NCBI GenBank assembly: GCA_963783835.1
Contig: CAWAOX010000016.1
Location: 1 to 64,000, forward strand
Source: CAIQPS01 sp963783835
GTDB lineage: Bacteria; Actinomycetota; Thermoleophilia; RBG-16-64-13
Length of the DNA: 64,000 nucleotides
Reading direction: 5' to 3'
The position numbers and the translations under genes are program-made. Within the stretch, counting starts at the first letter, position 1; each line of letters begins with the position of its first letter. Positions 58,636 to 64,000 of this stretch are shown here, in pieces. The notes beneath the pieces were generated by a model. That model searched no databases. It saw only the letters and a program-made list of their open reading frames with translations, and was not told the origin of the DNA.

Positions 58636-59733
58636 CTAGATATCGCGCCCGACCGCGAACCCCATCCGGGTCGCTTCAAGGACGTTTCGTGCGATGAAGC
58701 AGTCGCCGATCTGGTAGAACTCCGGCGCACAGAAACGGAGCGCGTCCGCCTCGGCCTGCAGGGGCTGCCGCCCGGTCGCGAAAATCACCGTGTCGGCTTC
58801 GAAGAGCTTCTTGCTACCTACCTCGGCATCGGCCCTGACCGTCCTGCCGAAGCTGTTCGACTGCAGCACGGCCGCTTGCACCGTGGGGCACGGGGGCAGG
58901 GTGTAGGCGCTTCCCACGTACTCCCCGACGACCCCTTTGTCGGTGATCTCTGTCGCCCGAGTCGAGGTGGAGATCCGTATCCGATACCTGTTGATCTCGT
59001 TGATCAACGCCAGCCCGTGGACCGGATTCCCGCCGTCGCTCAGTGTCTCCATCATCTCCAGGATGGTCACCGTGCGGCCCAGCCCCGAAAGGAAGACGGC
59101 CAGTTCTATGCCCGAGAGCCCGCCGCCGAGGATCGCGGCGGTGGGACCGACGCTTTCCGGATGGGCGTAGGCGTCCTCCGCACCAAGGACGTTCGGCCCG
59201 CCGATGCCCGGGAGATCGGGTAGCGCCGGACGGGCGCCGAGGGCCGCGATGATGACGTCGGTACCGGCTGCTTGGGCGAACTCGGCGGTGACTCCAGTGC
59301 CCAACCGCACGTCGATGCGGGCGCGGGCCACCATCCTCTCCTGGTAGTCGAGATACTCCCGCAGGAGCCGTTTGAAGGGCACCTTCTCCTCGCACCTGAG
59401 GGCCCCACCAAGCCGGTCGGCCCTTTCGCAGAGAATCACCTCGTGCCCGCGCTCGGAGGCGGTGAGAGCCGCCTGCATCCCGGCGACCCCGCCTCCCGCC
59501 ACCAGCACCGTCTTCCGAGCCGTATCCGGCAGCGCGTGCCTAGAGTCTTGCTCGAAGCCGATCTCGGGGTTCACCGCGCAGCGGTACTGGCGCTTGGTGG
59601 TGATGCCGGCGAAACATTCGAAGCAGCGGATGCAGGGCCTGATCTCCACGGGCGCCGCGAAGTACCGGTTACGAAAGACGGTGTCCCCCAGCCGGATGGG
59701 ACTGAAGAGATGCGGGTACTTTCAGGTGTGCAT
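58636..59733 (-). pseudogene. Ene-reductase (old-yellow-enzyme/FAD type) with the TIM barrel deleted
   Basis: The C-terminal part is intact: Fe-S segment EIRPCIRCFECF and CAVNP, then the FAD domain VLVAGGGVAGMQAALTASERG, the NAD(P) motif AAILGGGLSGIELAVFLSGLG and GDCFIARNVLEATRMGFAVG. Upstream in the same frame, KYPHLFSPIRLGDTVFRNRYFAAP is the family's N-terminus, joined directly to EIRPC. About 330 residues of FMN barrel are missing. The likely start, ATG 59733, gives MHT then a TGA before KYPHLF, so one more indel is present. Residues from 59649 down still form an open frame and could make a free FAD/Fe-S diaphorase-like protein. Confidence 0.75.
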
Positions 59734-59768
59734 GGCCTCCCCTAGCCGTCTCAGCCCCGGAACATCTC

Positions 59769-61124
59769 TCACCCTTTCCAGTTGCGCGCCGTCTCGATCA
59801 TGACCTTCAGGTTCTCGGCTTTGGCGTCGTCCAACACTGCGCCGTTCTGCAGGAGGACGCCGCCGTCTTTGGCGCATCCGTCCAGCACGTCCGTGACGTA
59901 CTTCTCGACCTCACCGGGGGTCGCCAGCGCCAGAAGAGCCGTGGGAACGTTGCCGGCGATGGCCGCCCGGCCGCCCAGGGCCCGCTTGGCCGCGAACATG
60001 TCCGTCTGGTCGAAGAGCCAGACGACGCTCCCCGTGGGCAGGTCGTCGTCGGCGATGGCCTCGAGCCGCTTGTTGTACCCACCCTCGGCGAACATGAAGG
60101 GGACGATACCCTCGGCAATGAGCCCCTTCATGACGGCCTTGAGTGTGGGCCAATAGAAGTTCTTGAAGTCCGCGTCCGACATGAAGCTGTCCGCACCCTT
60201 GTGCAGCACGAAGGTGATGAGAGGCGCGTCGGACCGCGAAGCCTGGCGCACGCCCCACTCGGTGACCACCGGGACGAGACGCTCTGAGGCCTGGAGGATC
60301 TTCTCAGGCCGGCGGAAGCGGTCGAGCATGATGCCCTTGGTACCGCGCAGCGTGTCGGCCAGGATGTCGTACGGCGCCTTGCCGAAGCCGCCCATCGCCC
60401 GGGGGATACCCAGCCGGCCCGCCGCGTCGGCGCCGGCGGCGCCGGTGGTCATGAGCCATTTGAGGCACTCCTGAGCCGCCTGCGTCAGCCTTTGGACACC
60501 CTCCAGCACAGCCGGGTCCGCGAACGGCAGGAGGCTGAAGAGCATGGTGGTGGCTTCCATCATGTCTGTGAAGGGGGACAAGCCGGCCAGCGACCCGAAC
60601 GCCGACCCGAAGCGGGGCAGCAGCGTGCGCCGGAAGAACGTCTCGGGATCGGCGATCAGCTCGTCGTACTCGTCTTCCCCCATATACTCGGATTCCACGT
60701 ACTGCCACGGGGTCTCGTCGGAAAGAGTGCCCCCCGGCCACTGAACCAGGTTGAGCCCGAGCAACTCGAAGACCCGGGCCGGAGCCACCGCGCCGGTCTG
60801 ATAGTCGGGCTGGAAGTCGTCGTGGAACTTCTTGACCGCCGCGGCCGCCTTCTCGTAGTCGTACATGAACTCTTTCTTCGAAAGGCCGCTGTGCGTGCCG
60901 ACGAAGTAGCCGCACAGGGTGTTCACGGGCACCCGGGCCGGCTTCTTGAGACAGATGACGTCGATGAACAGTTGGACCCGCTCCCGGTAGGCCTGCCGGG
61001 CCGCCTCACTCTGGAACTCGACGCCTGGCGCGCTCAGCCAGCGCAGGAAGCGCCGCTCGCGGCGTTCCTGCCAGTCGAGCTTGTCCCAGCCGTCGAACAT
61101 CGGGTCGGGGGCCGGAGCGGTCAT
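59769..61124 (-). CDS. Uroporphyrinogen decarboxylase-fold (URO-D) family protein, methyltransferase type
   Basis: 451 residues, longer than true HemE. Recognisable elements are the RERVQLFIDVICLKKPARVPV opening, TGIAGNVPTALLALATPGEVEKYV-like segment (IAGNVPTALLALATP) and DGCAKDGGVLLQNGA near the C-terminus. This branch includes MtaA/MtbA-like corrinoid methyltransferases; the usual zinc HxC motif is replaced by AEGGYN, so the metal site is uncertain. Sitting next to a third transhydroxylase module, it may take part in O-demethylation of methoxylated phenols, which is inference. It is divergent to the MFS gene. Confidence 0.75.
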   Translation of the reverse strand: MTAPAPDPMFDGWDKLDWQERRERRFLRWLSAPGVEFQSEAARQAYRERVQLFIDVICLKKPARVPVNTLCGYFVGTHSGLSKKEFMYDYEKAAAAVKKFHDDFQPDYQTGAVAPARVFELLGLNLVQWPGGTLSDETPWQYVESEYMGEDEYDELIADPETFFRRTLLPRFGSAFGSLAGLSPFTDMMEATTMLFSLLPFADPAVLEGVQRLTQAAQECLKWLMTTGAAGADAAGRLGIPRAMGGFGKAPYDILADTLRGTKGIMLDRFRRPEKILQASERLVPVVTEWGVRQASRSDAPLITFVLHKGADSFMSDADFKNFYWPTLKAVMKGLIAEGIVPFMFAEGGYNKRLEAIADDDLPTGSVVWLFDQTDMFAAKRALGGRAAIAGNVPTALLALATPGEVEKYVTDVLDGCAKDGGVLLQNGAVLDDAKAENLKVMIETARNWKG

Positions 61125-61154
61125 GAATGTTCCTCCTTGTATGTTTCTTCAACC

Positions 61155-61181
61155 TTGACGCAGCGCGCCTGCGCTTGTCAA
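61155..61181. promoter_or_regulatory. Imperfect inverted repeat in the URO-D/MFS divergent gap
   Basis: TTGAC and GTCAA arms, with inner GCGC blocks, are arranged symmetrically about a GCCT centre (11-12 bp arms, one small bulge). It lies 31 nt before the URO-D start. It could be an operator for both genes; TTGAC may also double as a -35 element. Confidence 0.35.
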
Positions 61182-61271
61182 ATGGCCGCGCGCATAAGGA
61201 GAGTCGGGGCGCGTTCTGTTGCGCATATTCACCGCCAAGAGCTTCGCACCCGGTAGGTTTGAGGCGGTACA

Positions 61272-62564
61272 ATGCCAGAGAACGGGCGGTCGCCGACCTC
61301 CCGCGACTCCCCTTTCAGACCCTCGCAGACCAAAGGACTACCCGTGCGTGAAATGTGGCGGACCCCCGCCGGCCGAGGATTCATCATGCTCGCCGTCATG
61401 TCGGCGGCGTTCGGCTTCGCCGTCAATGCGCACACCAGCCTCGTCACCAACTACTTCAACGACGTCCTCCTTCTCTCTGGACCGCAGTTCGGGTACATCA
61501 CAGCCGTACGGGAGATCGGCGGGTTCGTCCTCATCTTCCTGACCGCGCTGTTCTACCGGATCTCGCTGCAGAAGTTGACTGCCGGCGCTCTCGTGGTCCT
61601 GGGCGTGGGCTACGCGCTCTTCTCCCGCGCCGACAGCTTCTGGTCGGTCGTTCCCTGGGTGATCATCACCAGCTTCGGGATGCACACGGTGCTTCAGACA
61701 CAGACGGCCCTCGCCATGAGCCTCACGACCGTGGGGAGGAGCGGATCTATCCTTGGCCGGATCGGAGCGATCGGGCAGGGCGGGACCATGGCCGCGCTCG
61801 TCATGATCATCCTGATCTTCAAGTTCGATTGGCTTTCCTACGGGACGACCTTCGTCATCCTTGGCTGTGCTTGCTTCATAGGCGCTCTCGCCATCGTGCG
61901 TTTCCCCCATCTGCATGAGGGACAGCCGCGCAGGACAGCCCCCAAGCGCGAACCCATCGTGTGGAGCCGCTACTACCGTCTCTACTACTGGATGTGCATG
62001 TTGGATGGAGCGCGGCAGCAGGTCTTCTTCTCGTTCGGGCTCTGGGTGCTGGTCAACCGCTTCGACCTCGGGGTGTCGCAGATCGCCTTGGTCATGCTGG
62101 CCGTAACCCTTGCGTGCATGTTCACGACGCCCCGCCTCGGCCGCGCCGTGGATCGCCATGGCGAGCGCCGGGTCCTCTCGATCATCAACCTCGCGTACGT
62201 TGTGGCGCTGGTGGGGTTCGCGCTCGCGAACGATGTGATCCTCGCGTGTGTCTTCTACTGCATCTACGCCGTGATCGCGCCGGTATCGTACATCGGCGGC
62301 TCGACGTATCTTCGAAAGATCTGCGCCCCCGAAGACCTCGCGGCAAGTCTGGCCATGGGACTGACCATCTCCCATGCGACTGCCATAGCCGTGCCGGTGG
62401 CCGCAGGCTTCATCCTCAATTTCGTCGGCTACCAGGTACCGTTCTATCTCGCGTGCGGAGTCGCGGTGGTGGCCTTCTTCGTCACCCTCCGACTGGACCC
62501 CGCCACACAGAAATGCCCGGGGCGCGTTGCTGCCGACCAAGCCTCGGCTCATTCCACCACCTGA
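61272..62564 (+). CDS. MFS transporter
   Basis: 430 residues by the longest frame. The first 24 residues look like leader sequence, and GTG 61344 (V-R-E-M-W-R-T-P) or the ATG two codons on may be the real start. Twelve helices follow: GFIMLAVMSAAFGFAVNAHTSLVTNYF is TM1, and DRHGERR is the second-half loop motif. A long cytoplasmic loop (RRTAPKREPIVWSRYY) separates the halves. Not closely similar to the MFS pair at 48-50 kb. It probably serves the URO-D/transhydroxylase module 3 region. Confidence 0.85.
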   Translation: MPENGRSPTSRDSPFRPSQTKGLPVREMWRTPAGRGFIMLAVMSAAFGFAVNAHTSLVTNYFNDVLLLSGPQFGYITAVREIGGFVLIFLTALFYRISLQKLTAGALVVLGVGYALFSRADSFWSVVPWVIITSFGMHTVLQTQTALAMSLTTVGRSGSILGRIGAIGQGGTMAALVMIILIFKFDWLSYGTTFVILGCACFIGALAIVRFPHLHEGQPRRTAPKREPIVWSRYYRLYYWMCMLDGARQQVFFSFGLWVLVNRFDLGVSQIALVMLAVTLACMFTTPRLGRAVDRHGERRVLSIINLAYVVALVGFALANDVILACVFYCIYAVIAPVSYIGGSTYLRKICAPEDLAASLAMGLTISHATAIAVPVAAGFILNFVGYQVPFYLACGVAVVAFFVTLRLDPATQKCPGRVAADQASAHSTT

Positions 62565-62621
62565 GCCGCGTCGCCCGCCAGGAGTGTGCGCTCGTCACCC
62601 GCCGCGATCAGACCCTTCGAC

Positions 62622-62639
62622 GCGAGGGTCGAACCTCGC
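62622..62639. terminator. Short hairpin between convergent MFS and small-subunit genes
   Basis: GCGAGG and CCTCGC with a 6-nt loop lie in the 99-nt gap between the MFS stop and the stop of the small subunit on the other strand; CATTT follows on the plus side. A weak candidate. Confidence 0.35.
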
Positions 62640-62663
62640 TCGTCTCATTTCGCAGACGCACCG

Positions 62664-63482
62664 CTACAGGATGATGTCCCCCATGTTGACCGACCGGCTG
62701 GTTCTGACCTCGATCTCCTTGGACGCGTAGCCCGGTGCCGCGATCTTCACCTTGTAGGCAGTGTTGACCGGCAGGCCTTCGAACTCGAAGTCGCCGAAGC
62801 CGTCGGTCACGGTCACGGCGCTGCCGTCAGCGCCCTCCAGCGTGACGCTCACGCCCTTGGCGCACTCGTCCTTGTCGCCGTACACGACGGCGCCGGCGAC
62901 GAACTCCTTGGGCAGCCCGATGTAGCGGACCTTCTCGCCCAGGTCGTAGTCGGCCAGGGGCTCGGTCTTGCCAGACGCGATCAGCCTGGAGACCTCACTG
63001 GTCGGGTCGTCCAAATCGCCGAACACCAGGGTCCCGGTGGGACAGGCCTCCACGCAGCGCGGCTCTTTCCAGCCCGCGTCGAGCAGGTGGGCGCACATGG
63101 TGCATTTCTGCGCGACCTTCTTCTCCTCGTTCCAATAGATCACCCGGTAGGGACAGCGGGTGACGATGTCTTTGTTGCCGGAGGCATCCTTCGGGTCGAT
63201 GATCACGATGCCGTCTTCCCGCTTGTAGACGGCGTCGGGGTCGACGGCACGGCATGGCGGATTCTCGCAGTGCATGCAGGGGATGGCGGTGTAGTCCACC
63301 TTGACCTTGGGGTACTGACCGCGTTCCTTCTCGGTGACCTTCATCCACGACTGTCCGGTCATGGGCTGGCCGAGCGAATACGGCTTGTGGTCGCTCCCAC
63401 AGTATTCGTCCTTGCAGACGATGAAGCAGTTGTAGCAGCCGTTGCACTTGGTGACGTCGATCACCATTCCGTATCTGGTCAC
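62664..63482 (-). CDS. Transhydroxylase iron-sulfur (small) subunit, module 3 (three-cluster type)
   Basis: 272 residues, GTG start just after the large-subunit stop. It is the most classical transhydroxylase beta of the three: YGMVIDVTKCNGCYNCFIVC, CMHCENPPC, EDGIVIIDPKDASGNKD and RCPYRVIYWNEE, then CTMCAHLLDAGWKEPRCVEAC. In the third motif three of four Cys are gone (KDASGNKD instead of CxxCxxC), which from memory matches Pelobacter acidigallici transhydroxylase, known to hold three clusters. The last 70 or so residues are the Cna-B-like domain (GVSVTLEGADGS, DFEFEGLPVNTAY). It shuttles electrons to the large subunit, which runs off the edge. Confidence 0.9.
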   Translation of the reverse strand: MTRYGMVIDVTKCNGCYNCFIVCKDEYCGSDHKPYSLGQPMTGQSWMKVTEKERGQYPKVKVDYTAIPCMHCENPPCRAVDPDAVYKREDGIVIIDPKDASGNKDIVTRCPYRVIYWNEEKKVAQKCTMCAHLLDAGWKEPRCVEACPTGTLVFGDLDDPTSEVSRLIASGKTEPLADYDLGEKVRYIGLPKEFVAGAVVYGDKDECAKGVSVTLEGADGSAVTVTDGFGDFEFEGLPVNTAYKVKIAAPGYASKEIEVRTSRSVNMGDIIL

Positions 63483-63483
63483 C

Positions 63484-64000
63484 TCACGCCTCCCATCTGC
63501 GCATCTCGATCAAGCAGGAATTGGGAGCCATACCCGGGACGTTCTTGGAGAGCATGCGTCCCGGCGTGAGCAGGTTGATACAGCCACCCCGGTCGGTGCT
63601 CCCGGCCTTGCCCGGTTCGATGGGATCGTAGCTGGCCGCTCCTTCGTAGGAGTGAGCCACTCCCGGTCTGACCCTCTCGGTGACCTGGGCCACGCAGAGG
63701 ACCGAGGCCCGGTCGTTGTAGAGCTCGATGACGTCGCCGTGTTTGATGCCCCTGGCTTCGGCATCGGTGGGATGGACGCGAACGATCCAGTAGTCGTAGC
63801 CGCCGCTGGGCAGCCGGTGGCCCGGTATCTCAGAGAGCCACGGGACGTGATGGTCGTGGTGGGTGTGGAAGGTGAACCGCGGATGCGGGGAGATGAGCGC
63901 GAGCGGATACTTCTTGAAAATGTCCGATTCGTGGCCTTCCCAGCTCGGGATGTACCGCGGCAGCGGCGGGCGCTCGTCGTCGTCGGGAGTGTTGGCCTTG
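63484..64000 (-). CDS. Transhydroxylase-family bis-MGD molybdenum enzyme, large subunit, module 3 (C-terminal part)
   Basis: Only the last 172 or so residues are in the window; the gene continues beyond the right edge. They form the C-terminal molybdopterin-dinucleotide-binding barrel: LALISPHPRFTFHTHHDHHVPW, DAEARGIKHGDVIELYNDRASV, GGCINLLTPGRMLSKNVPGMA and a final IEMRRWEA. From memory this closely follows the P. acidigallici transhydroxylase alpha C-terminus (YNDRGSV; GGCINILTP; SKYACGMA). It is less like modules 1 and 2, which read SKHAGGQATSGYL here. The small subunit follows 1 nt downstream. The catalytic Ser/Tyr residues lie outside the window. Confidence 0.85.
   Translation of the reverse strand, partial: KANTPDDDERPPLPRYIPSWEGHESDIFKKYPLALISPHPRFTFHTHHDHHVPWLSEIPGHRLPSGGYDYWIVRVHPTDAEARGIKHGDVIELYNDRASVLCVAQVTERVRPGVAHSYEGAASYDPIEPGKAGSTDRGGCINLLTPGRMLSKNVPGMAPNSCLIEMRRWEA

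Noticed and set aside
1..64000. CRISPR arrays, rRNA genes, prophage or IS transposase genes
   Set aside because: No regularly spaced direct repeats, rRNA signatures, integrase or DDE transposase motifs were seen in the window.

Overview
This is a GC-rich window with tightly packed genes, many ATGA or GTGA stop/start overlaps and frequent GTG/TTG starts. The gene content points to a high-GC Gram-positive, probably a deep-branching or anaerobic actinobacterium (Coriobacteriia-like or a neighbouring class): a MoxR/DUF4129 locus, a topA-tmk-holB-ricT block, a VanW protein with a Thr-rich tail, and an 11-subunit complex I without NuoEFG. That placement is inference. No rRNA, phage, IS transposase or CRISPR array was seen.

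Layout. 1-1.7 kb: MoxR/DUF4129 locus, heavily frameshifted. 1.7-5.2 kb: first transhydroxylase-type molybdenum enzyme (large subunit intact, small subunit broken). 5.2-9.3 kb: membrane/DUF4332 protein, tRNA-Thr, a frameshifted cobalamin-binding protein, an ABC exporter. 9.3-17.7 kb: ricT, holB, tmk, topA, a STAS protein, a TPR protein, an amidohydrolase. 17.7-28.1 kb: nuoABCDHIJKLMN on the minus strand. 28.3-34.6 kb: tatC, a GntR-HAD fusion, a cation exchanger, TauE plus DUF1634, a zinc-ribbon membrane protein. 34.7-38.7 kb: RidA, phosphoketolase, Tag glycosylase and a decayed DUF5674 gene. 38.8-46.5 kb: a minus-strand catabolic operon (Asp/Glu racemase, nitroreductase, HyuA, HyuB, FAD oxidoreductase, EthD protein). 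46.6-56.4 kb: the divergent arm (TetR, SDR, two MFS transporters, second transhydroxylase-type enzyme, Fe-S/FMN/FAD ene-reductase). 56.7-62.6 kb: VanW, an internally deleted ene-reductase, a UROD-fold protein and an MFS transporter. 62.7-64 kb: third transhydroxylase module, running off the right edge.

How it fits together. The theme is anaerobic catabolism of hydroxylated aromatic compounds: three pyrogallol-phloroglucinol transhydroxylase-family modules, ene-reductases, an SDR, a UROD-fold protein of the corrinoid methyltransferase type, and several MFS carriers. Complex I without its NADH-oxidising module, a futalosine-type amidohydrolase candidate next to it, and TatC fit an anaerobic respiratory cell. 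The most novel candidate is the 38.8-56.4 kb divergon, where a HyuAB-type ATP-dependent enzyme pair and a transhydroxylase module face each other across a short intergenic region with a perfect palindrome beside a TetR gene. The two modules with four-cluster small subunits look like a distinct sister group of classical transhydroxylase, while the module at the right edge has the classical three-cluster signature.
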